This document shows positions 5,436 through 14,166 of a DNA stretch of 24,626 bases, one piece after another. The notes under the pieces are model-generated. The model was not told the origin of the DNA, searched no databases, and worked only from the letters and a program-made list of their open reading frames with translations. Numbering within the stretch: the first letter of the stretch is position 1; each line of letters begins with the position of its first letter. The DNA comes from a virus. The DNA lies in IMG/VR virus record IMGVR_UViG_3300042383_000682, positions 1 through 24,626 of that record. One strand, given 5' to 3'. The position numbers and the translations under genes were made by a program.

Positions 5436-7118
5436 TTAATGTTTATATATAATAAAATTTCCAATAATTAACAAATCAATATCACTGTTTAAATATGAAT
5501 CTACTGCGTTTTTTGGTGTCAAAACCATAGGTCTATCTTTTGTATTAAATGATGTATTTAAAAGAATAGGATGATTCGATAATATTTCAAATTCTAATAA
5601 TAGTTTGTGAAACAATGTATTTTTATTTACACTTTGTATTCTAGCTGTTCCATCTACATTTGATACTTCTTTTAAAAGTTTTTTATATTTTCTTTTAACA
5701 TTAACAATTTTATTCATATATGGTACATCACCAATTGTATTAAAATATTCATTTTGTTTTTCTACAATTACTGCAGGTGCCAATGGTCTAAAATTTTCTC
5801 TTTGTTTTATAATATTATTTATTTTATCTTTTACACCATTTATAAAAGGATTTGCCAATATTGAACGATTTCCCAATGCTCTTTGTCCAAATTCATTGTG
5901 TCCGTGATACCACCCAATTATCTTACCTTCCCATAATAATTTTGCAACAACCTTTAACATTTTTTCTTCAGATGTAAATTGTTTGTATTTCAGTTTTCCT
6001 ATTGCTTCGATTACATTATTATACAAATACGAAGGACCTAAAAATGGGTTTGGTGTTATTTTATATACTTTATTTTTAGAAGCCAAATAATTTAAACAAG
6101 CTCCAACACAAGAACCAGCATCGGATGGTGCTACTGGTATCCACAATTTTTTGTATTTTGTTCTTTTTAAAATTTTTCCATTTGCCAAACCATTGTATGC
6201 ACAACCACCCCCTAATATTAAGTTTTTTATTTCATATTTTTTGTACAAATCATTAAGAATTTTAATTAATATGTTTTCATAGTTTAGTTGTACAGCTGCA
6301 GCCAAATCTTTATGAATTTGAACTATTGGTAAATTTGTATCTTTGGGTTCTATTTCCAACAATTCGCATAACTTAACATTAAACATTGAAGAATCTTCTC
6401 TATCCCAACAAAAAACTTTCATATTGCATTTTAATGTACCATTTTCATAAGATATTAATTTTTTTACTTTATCCATATAAACATTTGGATTACCATAAGC
6501 TGCCAATCCCATTACCTTATACTCACCTTCATTTGGTTTGAATCCTAAAAATGCAGTCATCGCTGAATAAAATAAACCCAACGAATGTGGATACTCTGCA
6601 ATTGTGTTTTTTTCAGGGACACCATTTTCTATTGTACAAAAAGTTGTTGTATCAAATTCACCAACACCATCTACACTTAAACCTATCGCATTATCAAAAT
6701 TTGAAGTATAATAAGAATAAAATAGATGGGAATTATGATGGTCTGAATAAAATACGTTTTTAGATACTAATTCTAAATTGTTTTTACAAGTTATCATTTT
6801 TATTTTAAAGCCGATTATAGACTTTACACAATACCAAAAACTTCTATACCAATTATTTTTAAAATTTTGAATTAATCTTTTGTATTTAAGTTTTGGGTCT
6901 TCATAATAACACACTACGTCAATATCTTTTTTTGATAATTTATATGTTTTAAAAATATATCGTATTGAATTAAATGGAAATGAACTATCATGCTTTTTGC
7001 CTGTAAATTTTTCTTCTTCGCAGGCAAATATTAATTCGCCATTTTTAAACAGGCATGCAGATGAGTCGTGATAATAAGCCGATACTCCAATTATATAACT
7101 ATTTTTTTTGGTATCCAT
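5436..7118 (-). CDS. O-carbamoyltransferase (NodU/CmcH/TobZ family)
   Basis: 560 residues, full length for the family. The N-terminal Kae1-like domain shows GVSAYYHDSSACL (11-23), ACEEEKFTGKKHDSSFP (32-48), DHHNSH (126-131), LSVDGVGE (147-154), SLGLFYSAMTAFLGF (179-193), EYKVMGLAAYG (199-209) and GGGCAYNG (303-310). The C-terminal YrdC-like domain has GWYHGHNEFGQRALGNRSIL (402-421), NFRPLAP (442-448) and LLNTSFN (519-525). The family makes carbamoyl-AMP from carbamoyl phosphate and ATP and moves the carbamoyl group to a hydroxyl of a sugar, antibiotic or, in some phages, hydroxymethylated base. Glycosyltransferase neighbours favour a sugar target. All key motifs look intact. Confidence 0.9.
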   Translation of the reverse strand: MDTKKNSYIIGVSAYYHDSSACLFKNGELIFACEEEKFTGKKHDSSFPFNSIRYIFKTYKLSKKDIDVVCYYEDPKLKYKRLIQNFKNNWYRSFWYCVKSIIGFKIKMITCKNNLELVSKNVFYSDHHNSHLFYSYYTSNFDNAIGLSVDGVGEFDTTTFCTIENGVPEKNTIAEYPHSLGLFYSAMTAFLGFKPNEGEYKVMGLAAYGNPNVYMDKVKKLISYENGTLKCNMKVFCWDREDSSMFNVKLCELLEIEPKDTNLPIVQIHKDLAAAVQLNYENILIKILNDLYKKYEIKNLILGGGCAYNGLANGKILKRTKYKKLWIPVAPSDAGSCVGACLNYLASKNKVYKITPNPFLGPSYLYNNVIEAIGKLKYKQFTSEEKMLKVVAKLLWEGKIIGWYHGHNEFGQRALGNRSILANPFINGVKDKINNIIKQRENFRPLAPAVIVEKQNEYFNTIGDVPYMNKIVNVKRKYKKLLKEVSNVDGTARIQSVNKNTLFHKLLLEFEILSNHPILLNTSFNTKDRPMVLTPKNAVDSYLNSDIDLLIIGNFIIYKH

Positions 7119-7659
7119 TTGGTGCTATGTTTGAAACAAATTTATTGGTTTGTACAAATACAGGTTCATCTACAAATTTAAAATTAAGATGATTAATTTT
7201 TGCTAACTCCCAATCATATGCCTGAGTAATTTTCGTTTTGGAAAAATGTTCTAATATACTTTCTGCTCCTTTATAAGAAACAAAATAAGCATAACATCCA
7301 AATTTTGTTCCTAAACTAAATAAATCAAACTCATCGAAATTTATAGAATTCCAATCAAATGAGTTTACAATATCTATATCATCCTCAATAACCAATAAAT
7401 TTGTTTTAGATTTTACTGCCATATTAAGTAAACTAATATGACTCATAAAAGTTGCCATCACTGCTTTATCATCAATATTCCATTCGTGAAAATCGGTATG
7501 TGAAAAATATGCATTTTTTATAACTTCAGTAATATCTTCGGAAGTTACCGCATTAAAAAAATCAAAATTCAATCCTATCTTATCTTTTATTGATAGCATC
7601 CAATCTCTACGTTCTTTATCCCTTCTTAATGATATTACATATGTTTTAAAGATGTTCAA
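7099..7659 (-). CDS. GT25-family glycosyltransferase
   Basis: 186 residues. The start TYVISLRRDKERRDWM matches the GT25 (LPS glycosyltransferase) N-terminus, followed by FDFFNAVT (32-39), AVMATFMSHISLL (66-78; family gcxlSH) and LLVIEDDIDI with E92-D93-D94, the DxD-like motif. GCYAYFVSYKGAESIL around 125-140 is the family GxxaYlis motif. It is slightly short for GT25. There is no ATG at the right place: the frame opens with TTG at 7659-7657 inside the end of the upstream gene, and the first internal ATG (residue 21) would remove the first strand, so TTG is the probable start. It overlaps the carbamoyltransferase by 20 bases. Confidence 0.8.
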   Translation of the reverse strand: MNIFKTYVISLRRDKERRDWMLSIKDKIGLNFDFFNAVTSEDITEVIKNAYFSHTDFHEWNIDDKAVMATFMSHISLLNMAVKSKTNLLVIEDDIDIVNSFDWNSINFDEFDLFSLGTKFGCYAYFVSYKGAESILEHFSKTKITQAYDWELAKINHLNFKFVDEPVFVQTNKFVSNIAPNGYQKK

Positions 7660-8410
7660 AATATATTTCTTTTTTTAATGTTTTTAATTTATACTTTTCT
7701 AAATCATTTTCTTCTTCGTTCCACCAATCATAACCATGTTGTTTTGCGCCAATAACTAATGGTTCATAGTTTTTTATGTAACTATCAAAATCTGCATTTG
7801 AAAATATAAATACTGATAATTCATCTGGAACAGTTTGTAATTTATACTCATCTATTATTTCTAATAAATCTTCTACTATTGTTTTATCGGCACAATAAAA
7901 AAATCCGGTGTTTGGTATTATATAATTACCCTCTTTTGTGTAGGAGTATTTTTCTATAAACAATTTTAGTTTTTTAAAAAACTTTTGCATTAAATCATCT
8001 TTAATATTATTCAATAAATAATCAAATGCTTTGGTTGGATAGGTGTATAATGGAACTTGTAAATCACATTCTCTATCTCTTAGTAATTTATAAAAGTTAT
8101 CATCAATTTCTTTTATCTTTCTAACATCCCAATCTAAAAAAACAATTTCGGAATATGTTTCCATTGCTATATCAATTCCTTTTATTTTGTGAATCAAACT
8201 TCTATGATGTTTAAACGTATGTGCATTAGCTATTGTATAATCGTATGGTTGCATATCTATCAAATCACAATTGTATCCCAACTCTTTTAGCTTAACATAG
8301 TTATCGTATCCCCATACAAATACCTTTTCATCTAAATTATCTTTTTTAGCTTCAATAATTTGTTTTTCGTATCTATTATAATCTCCCCAAAATATTCTTA
8401 TAAACTGCAT
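7646..8410 (-). CDS. GT-A-like glycosyltransferase, paralogue of the gene at 3141
   Basis: 254 residues. The order of motifs is IRIFWGDYNRY (4-14), VFVWGYDNY, LKELGYNCDLI, EIVFLDWDVRKI with D93-W-D95, QVPLYTYPTKAFDYL, IPNTGFFYCADK and a C-terminal KEIYFEHL. The same order is seen in the 264-aa protein at 3141-3935, so both belong to one uncharacterised GT-A-like group. D93/D95 are the expected metal and nucleotide-sugar ligands. There is no signal peptide or membrane segment. It overlaps the neighbours by 13-14 bases. Donor and acceptor sugars cannot be told from the sequence. Confidence 0.7.
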   Translation of the reverse strand: MQFIRIFWGDYNRYEKQIIEAKKDNLDEKVFVWGYDNYVKLKELGYNCDLIDMQPYDYTIANAHTFKHHRSLIHKIKGIDIAMETYSEIVFLDWDVRKIKEIDDNFYKLLRDRECDLQVPLYTYPTKAFDYLLNNIKDDLMQKFFKKLKLFIEKYSYTKEGNYIIPNTGFFYCADKTIVEDLLEIIDEYKLQTVPDELSVFIFSNADFDSYIKNYEPLVIGAKQHGYDWWNEEENDLEKYKLKTLKKEIYFEHL

Positions 8411-9327
8411 AACATTTTTATTTCTTTATTATAACGATTACAATACTCTAACATCATTTCTTTATCATCGTTAAAATGTGCTTTTAAATACCAAAGATGC
8501 TCCCAACTAAATTTATCTACATTATCCGTGTCAATAAATTGAAACCAAGGTTCTGACATTCCTTTGTATCTTTGTGTTGAATCGGTGTGGTCACTATCAC
8601 TTAAAAATACTCTATTTGTAATTGTACCCACATTGTAGTTACCTTCTCTTATACAATGTCCTAATATACCTTGGTCTGTCATTAACCAAAACCATTCAGG
8701 AACTTCAACCCCTTTATTATCAACCAATTTAGAATGTGCATTAACATATTCTTTAACCAAATTCAAATTATTAAAATACATAAATGATGTATTTGGCGTT
8801 AATGAGTTACAATTATAGTTTTCAGGAAAGCGGCAATGTTTAATTTCTTTCTGAAATTGGTATTTGGTAAAATAATAATATCCTCTTGGTATTTCCCAAT
8901 ATCCTATTATTAAGTCAAATTGTTTTAATCTATATTCATTTATTTTTTCCCTTACAATAAAATCATTATCTATAAAAACAAATGGCTCAGTTTCATATTG
9001 TAAACAATTTATTTTACCACTTGTCCAAAAATATGCAGCATCTACATCATTGTAATTATCTAATATATCAGTATCAACTTCATCATAAAGTTCTAACAAA
9101 CCAATCGCATCATAATATGCTTTACCAATACTATCGGTGTACAATTTTATAGGCCCATTCCACTTTTTCCAATTTAATATTGAAAGTTTAGTAACTAATA
9201 TTTGATAAGTTGGTAATGAATACTCTTTTGATTTGTTGTTTTTAAAAACTTTAAATCCATGTCCTCGTAACCTATCTTTTTCAAAAAATGGTTTAGTCCA
9301 ATTTATATGTATTGCTTTTATTGACAT
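8398..9327 (-). CDS. Putative glycosyltransferase with DND motif (pair member 1)
   Basis: 309 residues. TYQILVTKLSILNWKKW (40-56), KLYTDSIGKAYY (61-72), AAYFWTSGKINCLQ (97-110) and PFVFIDNDFIV with D120-N-D122 recall GT-A enzymes that read a sugar nucleotide through DxD. NTSFMYFNN near 190 and a Trp/Phe-rich C-terminal half complete the picture. The next gene upstream (9318-10184) has the same motif order, with DMD in place of DND, so the two are paralogues. Similar Bacteroidota proteins exist as uncharacterised families; the enzymatic role is inferred. It overlaps the upstream gene by 10 bases. Confidence 0.6.
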   Translation of the reverse strand: MSIKAIHINWTKPFFEKDRLRGHGFKVFKNNKSKEYSLPTYQILVTKLSILNWKKWNGPIKLYTDSIGKAYYDAIGLLELYDEVDTDILDNYNDVDAAYFWTSGKINCLQYETEPFVFIDNDFIVREKINEYRLKQFDLIIGYWEIPRGYYYFTKYQFQKEIKHCRFPENYNCNSLTPNTSFMYFNNLNLVKEYVNAHSKLVDNKGVEVPEWFWLMTDQGILGHCIREGNYNVGTITNRVFLSDSDHTDSTQRYKGMSEPWFQFIDTDNVDKFSWEHLWYLKAHFNDDKEMMLEYCNRYNKEIKMLCSL

Positions 9328-10184
9328 AGTTTATGTAACAATGGAAGTAATTCTGGATTATGTTGTTTTGTTAATCCTATTATTTCACCTTTTATAATTA
9401 AAAATTTGTTAGTTCCTTCTGTTGCATACATTTTCTCAACACTTAAATGTCTATAATATTCTTCTGTTTGTTTTGGACTTAAAAATCCCTCTATTATTTC
9501 TGGGTCACATTTTCCCGTAACATCGTTAAACTTTTGATTCATTAACAAATTCCAATTCCAATTATTTACCAATGCTAACTCATATAATATTGTTTGTTCC
9601 AAAAATACACTATGCCCTTGTGTTAATTCTTTATCATTAATTTGCTTCATATATGAAAGACACATATCCGTATATTTTTTTGCAACATCCGAATTTCTTA
9701 CATAAAAAAAGCATGTGTTATGTGCCGTATCTTTAAATGTAAACTCTTTTGGAAAATTTAATTCTTTAAAAGTCTTATCGTAATATGGTGGATAGTAATT
9801 TTTTGTGTTTTCTGCAAAAGCACAAACATAATCATAATTAGTATAGTCCGATAATCTTTTTTTAATGTAGAAATCCATATCCATAAAAGTAAATGGAGTT
9901 TCTAAATGTTGAAACAATCGTATTTTATCAATTGTCCAAAAAGCTTTACGATTATAAATGTCTTGGGTTTGGTGAATGGATGTATCTACGTTATCCCAAA
10001 ATTGAAGTAAATCAACTTCGGTAAGATATTTTTTTACCGATTCATCACAATACAAATAGGTTGGAACTTCTGGGTAGAATTTTTTCCACAAAGTAATTGA
10101 TGCAAATACAGTTATAAGTTCTAACTTTGAAAATTTAAAAGATTTGGTCCAATCATTATTTCCATACGCCCATACAGCTTTCAT
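9318..10184 (-). CDS. Putative glycosyltransferase with DMD motif (pair member 2)
   Basis: 288 residues. Motif order matches its neighbour at 8398-9327: LELITVFASITLWKKFY (21-37), TYLYCDESVKKY (42-53), KAFWTIDKIRLFQ (80-92), PFTFMDMDFYI with D102-M-D104 and HNTCFFYVRN. These are typical of a GT-A nucleotide-sugar-binding half. It is the first gene of the decoration module and starts 15 bases after the stop of the 142-aa structural-type gene, with only a TATAAATA-like element (10191-10198) in between. The module is therefore probably read through from the tail operon. Confidence 0.6.
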   Translation of the reverse strand: MKAVWAYGNNDWTKSFKFSKLELITVFASITLWKKFYPEVPTYLYCDESVKKYLTEVDLLQFWDNVDTSIHQTQDIYNRKAFWTIDKIRLFQHLETPFTFMDMDFYIKKRLSDYTNYDYVCAFAENTKNYYPPYYDKTFKELNFPKEFTFKDTAHNTCFFYVRNSDVAKKYTDMCLSYMKQINDKELTQGHSVFLEQTILYELALVNNWNWNLLMNQKFNDVTGKCDPEIIEGFLSPKQTEEYYRHLSVEKMYATEGTNKFLIIKGEIIGLTKQHNPELLPLLHKLCQ

Positions 10185-10199
10185 AACATTTATTTATAA

Positions 10200-10628
10200 C
10201 TATGCAAAATACGCTCTTAAATTAAGAACTCCACTTTGATTCCAATTCACATTTGGGGCAGAGCCATACGAAAATACACCACCACCTTCATAAAACCAAT
10301 ATTGAAAATTATAAGGATATATACCTTGTGCATATATTGATGTGTAAGGATAATCTCCACTTCTAAACCATGGGCTTAAATAACTACCAAAAATTTGACC
10401 GCTATTAACTGGGTAAGTCATTTGAACCCATCCCCTAGAACCATCATCAGGCATTATCCTATATCTCCACAATCCTTGGTTTTGGAATGCACTTAAGCTT
10501 CTAAATCCAACACTATAAGGATATACCGTATCCTTAATAGTTTCTATATCAATATTAGGTCCACCATATCCAAACCCATCTCTAAGCGTAGACATTGGAA
10601 CAGAACTACCTATACTAAAATTTGCCAT
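10200..10628 (-). CDS. Aromatic/glycine-rich protein, probable virion component
   Basis: 142 residues, unrecognised at family level. The N-terminus (SIGSSVPMSTLRDGFGYGGP) resembles the xSLSxLRxxFGxxGxI motif that recurs in phage tail-associated and fibre proteins. The rest is very rich in Tyr, Phe, Trp and Gly (for example QYWFYEGGGVFSYGS), typical of a compact beta-rich surface protein. It sits between the baseplate genes and the glycosyltransferase module, separated by only a few bases from both. It could be a minor tail tip protein, a receptor-binding accessory or the substrate that the module decorates; these are guesses. Confidence 0.6.
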   Translation of the reverse strand: MANFSIGSSVPMSTLRDGFGYGGPNIDIETIKDTVYPYSVGFRSLSAFQNQGLWRYRIMPDDGSRGWVQMTYPVNSGQIFGSYLSPWFRSGDYPYTSIYAQGIYPYNFQYWFYEGGGVFSYGSAPNVNWNQSGVLNLRAYFA

Positions 10629-10632
10629 TTAA

Positions 10633-11175
10633 CTAACTATTTATTACGTTTTCTTCACCAAAAATCCCTTTGAACTCCGATGTAACTACATTGTACATAT
10701 ATGGAAAAACATTACCTGTAATAAGTTCTTTATTTAATATATCTTGCTCTTTTATTTCTGTTCCTATTTGTACAGATTGTGAAAAGTATTCCCATTTAAA
10801 TTTTTCAACAACATCTCCATTATCATCAAAATCGTAATAACTTATACTTTGACTGGTAATGTGATTGGTGTAAATTGGCACCTCAACATTTGCAGATGAT
10901 GTGAGTGGAATATTTATTAATGTTGGATATGTTATTGTTTCCATAGAACCACTTAACATAATATCAACACCAATAATATTATAATCCATAAAATTAACAG
11001 GATATTCTATTAATTCATTTGATTTTGCTCCTCTACTATTTGTATAAAGTGCAATTGTAGTAACTAAATTACCAGAATTTCTATTATATCTAAAAGAATC
11101 TATTCTCCCATATAAAGAATCAAGTTCACCATATACAGTAGTAATAAATTTTGAACCTGTTATTGTAAATCCCAT
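10633..11175 (-). CDS. Unrecognised structural-type protein
   Basis: 180 residues, not recognised. Predicted mostly beta: regular alternation in FTITGSKFITTVYGELDSLY and LVTTIALYTNSRGAK, and a C-terminal FPYMYNVVTSEFKGIFG. There is no signal peptide, membrane segment or catalytic motif. It lies 20 bases after the 119-aa gene and 4 bases before the 142-aa gene, within the baseplate transcription unit, so a baseplate or tail-tip role is likely. Confidence refers to its being a real gene. Confidence 0.7.
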   Translation of the reverse strand: MGFTITGSKFITTVYGELDSLYGRIDSFRYNRNSGNLVTTIALYTNSRGAKSNELIEYPVNFMDYNIIGVDIMLSGSMETITYPTLINIPLTSSANVEVPIYTNHITSQSISYYDFDDNGDVVEKFKWEYFSQSVQIGTEIKEQDILNKELITGNVFPYMYNVVTSEFKGIFGEENVINS

Positions 11176-11195
11176 AATTTATTTTTTATTAAATA

Positions 11196-11555
11196 TTAAT
11201 CTTTTGGTTTTCTAAATTGTAAAAGATTTGGTAAATATAATGACAAAGCTTTCAACTTTTTTACACCCAAAAGTATTGATTTTGAATTTGCATCTTTAAT
11301 TTGTTCATCAGTACCAATTATTTTCCAGTCAATTGATGTAGTTTGATAAAATGTATTATTTCCAAAAACATCAAATGCATTCTGGTCTATTTCATAAACA
11401 GGTGCAGTTTCATCATTTATTTTTTGGACAAAATACCTTGTTATATATCCTCTCTTATAATCAAATTCATTTGGATTTGGTTTAAATGCTTTGATTCTAA
11501 TAGGTTTAAAGTTTATATCCTTTTTTATTATCTTATCGTATCTTTCTTTACTCAT
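11196..11555 (-). CDS. Small phage protein of the baseplate cluster
   Basis: 119 residues from ATG at 11555, which follows the hub stop (11559-11557) by one base; the longer in-frame start at 11618 lies inside the hub gene and is rejected. The sequence has a basic N-terminal third and then GYITRYFVQKINDETAPVYEID, a pattern (RYFxxK...P.YEID) I associate with small proteins near baseplate genes in T4-like marine phages, without a known function. It ends with a short basic tail. Tight coupling to the hub suggests a role in baseplate assembly. Confidence 0.7.
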   Translation of the reverse strand: MSKERYDKIIKKDINFKPIRIKAFKPNPNEFDYKRGYITRYFVQKINDETAPVYEIDQNAFDVFGNNTFYQTTSIDWKIIGTDEQIKDANSKSILLGVKKLKALSLYLPNLLQFRKPKD

Positions 11556-11556
11556 A

Positions 11557-13851
11557 TTATTTTCTTTCAACTCTAAATCCACCTTCAACTTCAGTTTTCC
11601 AAACCATATCTTGTACAATATGCTTTACAGCAGTTACTTGAAAAAATCCTCCGGTTGCATATTGTCTTGGAATACCATTTACTTTAAATTTCTGTCCTCT
11701 TGTTATACCACTAACTCCATGTATTGTAAATGTAAATTTTATTGGTAGTAATGCTGATGTTCCTTGTTTAGATGTTTCATCAACTTTATCTTTTCCAAAT
11801 TTGAGTGTATCAAAAACTACTTGGTCATTATAACAAGCTACATATGCAATTTCTTCTAATTTTCCAGAAGGAACAGAACTTACATGTTCAACTTTTGGAT
11901 ATATTCCAATTTTATTTAAAAATAACTGAAGATTTTTTTCTTTCAATTTTTCTTCATCTTCGGAAGTACCTCCTGTTGTTGTACTTTTAGTATTATCTGT
12001 TTGTTTTTGTTTTTTCTTAATTTCTGTTAATACCAAATCCTGCATACCTTTCGCAAATAGATTACCTTTTATTGATGGTAAACTACCATTCATTTTTGTT
12101 GATAATCTATTACCTATAATTTGGCTCATTTTAGCACCACTCATTTCCATATCAAATGATGCATCCATAAAAATAGAATCACTACCTATTACATTAAAAG
12201 TAACAGGTTCTGAACCTACTTTGTCAGATGAAAGATTTAATTCAATAATATCTAATTGAGTTGATTTTTTATCATCGGATTCGTTTTCTATAATTTGAAA
12301 ATCCCACATACCACCTGCTGCCGATGACATTCCGTTTAGAATTTGATATACTGCATCTTTTACTGAAAAGTTTTTTGATTCCAATATTGGTTTAACAAAA
12401 TCAAAATTTACATAAAGATTATCCAAATAACCCCATGTATAAGCTTCTCTTTGTAAACCTTCCACATCATCTTGACCTGATGGTTGTAATTGTCTTTCTG
12501 GTTTACTTTTACCAACGCCATTTTCAATCTTACCTTCTTCAGGAAATAAAACAATAGTTTCTCCATCTTTTACACTGCAATCATTTGTATTTGTAAATGT
12601 GGTTTGTGGACTATCCGTATTTGCTGCTTGGAATAATGAAAACGCTGGTGTAAACTTATTTGGTATTAATAGCTTCTTTTTATCAGTACTAAATATTTTT
12701 TGAAATGCTGAACATACCGTTCTATAAGAATTTACTGTTGCCTTTACATCTATATTTTTAAGTGTAAATGCTTCCAATCCCATTTCATTAATTATAGCCA
12801 TTAACGTACCAAATCTTATGAAACTCTCATCACCTACCAATTTTGTTCCAGATGGTACTTCAACATCACCTTCACCCGTTGATACTTCTTCATCATTTAC
12901 AGACAATCCAAAAAATTCAGTACCACCACCTAAAGAATTTAAAGATTCTTTTACATTTTCATCAAAATTAATAAAATTTGCTGCATTTGCTATTTCTTTA
13001 TTACTTAACAAATTTTTTACAGCAGTTGATTGTCTTGAACTTGGTAGATTATTAAACATCATCTTAAATCTCTTTTTACCCAAATCACTCTCACCACTTA
13101 TTTCAGATGGTTTAAATGCTAATGTATCTTCATCTTCTCCATCTTTTGGAGCATCACCTTCAGCTTCGTGATTATCAGATGCCATCAAATATGCTGGTAG
13201 TTCGGTGAATCCCGTACACTTAATGTTTATATTCCATGTCGAACCTTCCATTGATATACTTCCACCTGTAATAAATCCTAAGTAATTATCATACATCCCA
13301 TTACACTTCTTTCTTTTTTCATTTACTTTTGTAAACGATTGATTTTCTGCAACATTTTCTGCAGTTAATCTAGCGCTATATGCGTTTAACGAATCCGGTA
13401 CATTCCAGCCCCATTCTAAAAAAATAGTATAACCAGGTTCTAAAAAATATTTACATAATGTATTTAATTGTGCCTCAGTATATGCGGTTATTGTAAACGA
13501 TGCTTTTCTACTTAAATTTCCAGCTCCCTCATCTATTTCAATTGAGGTAACATTTGGTTTTGGTCTATATCCAATATCACCACCAGAACTTAGTCCACCA
13601 ATAATTGCACTGCCAGCCCAAGTTGTTCCCAAAGTTCCACTTGATGTACCAGAACCATAAACTGCTTTTTCTCCAGCAGCTGCAAATAAAGAATAATTTG
13701 GATTTGAAATCATAGATAATCCACCCCCCGCCGCAGAAGAAATTCTAACCCATGCATTGTATTTATTTACTACAGATGGGTCTTTAATTCTTTTATTTAA
13801 TTCACCTCTAACATACTTTGGTACGTTAGAAAAATTAGGAAATGATGACAT
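11557..13851 (-). CDS. Baseplate hub protein (gp27-like)
   Basis: 764 residues. The N-terminal 95 residues are Gly/Ser-rich. From about 97 a gp27-like fold is suggested by VTSIEIDEGAGNLSRKASFTI, then YFLEPGYTIFLEWGW (133-147), the family-typical GYxxxxxWGW, and GFITGGSISMEGSTWNINIK (192-211) ending in CTGFTELPAYLM. An acidic linker follows (around 228-250). The C-terminal 80 residues (FTIHGVSGITRGQKFKVNGI, then GGFFQVTAVKHIVQDMVWKT) resemble the closing domain of baseplate hub and late-control gpD-type proteins. No lysozyme domain is seen. The hub connects the tube to the central spike. The gene order LysM protein, then hub, supports the call. Confidence 0.75.
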   Translation of the reverse strand: MSSFPNFSNVPKYVRGELNKRIKDPSVVNKYNAWVRISSAAGGGLSMISNPNYSLFAAAGEKAVYGSGTSSGTLGTTWAGSAIIGGLSSGGDIGYRPKPNVTSIEIDEGAGNLSRKASFTITAYTEAQLNTLCKYFLEPGYTIFLEWGWNVPDSLNAYSARLTAENVAENQSFTKVNEKRKKCNGMYDNYLGFITGGSISMEGSTWNINIKCTGFTELPAYLMASDNHEAEGDAPKDGEDEDTLAFKPSEISGESDLGKKRFKMMFNNLPSSRQSTAVKNLLSNKEIANAANFINFDENVKESLNSLGGGTEFFGLSVNDEEVSTGEGDVEVPSGTKLVGDESFIRFGTLMAIINEMGLEAFTLKNIDVKATVNSYRTVCSAFQKIFSTDKKKLLIPNKFTPAFSLFQAANTDSPQTTFTNTNDCSVKDGETIVLFPEEGKIENGVGKSKPERQLQPSGQDDVEGLQREAYTWGYLDNLYVNFDFVKPILESKNFSVKDAVYQILNGMSSAAGGMWDFQIIENESDDKKSTQLDIIELNLSSDKVGSEPVTFNVIGSDSIFMDASFDMEMSGAKMSQIIGNRLSTKMNGSLPSIKGNLFAKGMQDLVLTEIKKKQKQTDNTKSTTTGGTSEDEEKLKEKNLQLFLNKIGIYPKVEHVSSVPSGKLEEIAYVACYNDQVVFDTLKFGKDKVDETSKQGTSALLPIKFTFTIHGVSGITRGQKFKVNGIPRQYATGGFFQVTAVKHIVQDMVWKTEVEGGFRVERK

Positions 13852-13860
13852 ATTATAACT

Positions 13861-14151
13861 TTATTTATTAAAATTTCTTTGTATCTCAATATAATTAGAT
13901 GGTATTCTTAAAATCGTTCCATCTTTTATACCTAATGGTGCATTGTGAATATTATTAGCTGTTGCTATAATCCACCATAATGTTTGGTCTTTATAATATT
14001 GATATGCTAGTGTATCGAGTCTATCACCTGTTTCTGTTATTATATATACATCATCATCCCTTAATGGAATATTTGGATATATTTTACTTCTATATACCTG
14101 CTTACCATCAAAGGTTTTTTTTATTTCGTTATTTTCGTATCTACTAACCAT
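13861..14151 (-). CDS. LysM-domain baseplate protein (gp53-like)
   Basis: 96 residues. From about residue 34 it forms one LysM module: DDVYIITETGDRLDTLAYQYY, then TLWWIIATANNI and a closing DGTILRIPS. The double Trp and the spacing match the short LysM proteins of contractile tails (T4 gp53, P2 gpX type) that clamp the baseplate wedge or hub. It lies between the baseplate/tail-tube protein and the hub, with gaps of 9-15 bases. The N-terminus (SRYENNEIKKTFDGKQVYRS) is typical of these phage proteins, where YR...YP introduces the domain. Confidence 0.85.
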   Translation of the reverse strand: MVSRYENNEIKKTFDGKQVYRSKIYPNIPLRDDDVYIITETGDRLDTLAYQYYKDQTLWWIIATANNIHNAPLGIKDGTILRIPSNYIEIQRNFNK

Positions 14152-14166
14152 CGTATATTATGTTAT

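Noticed and set aside
11556-11618. 21-codon N-terminal extension of the 119-aa protein
   Set aside because: It would lie wholly within the end of the hub gene; the ATG at 11555 follows the hub stop by one base, the usual coupling here.
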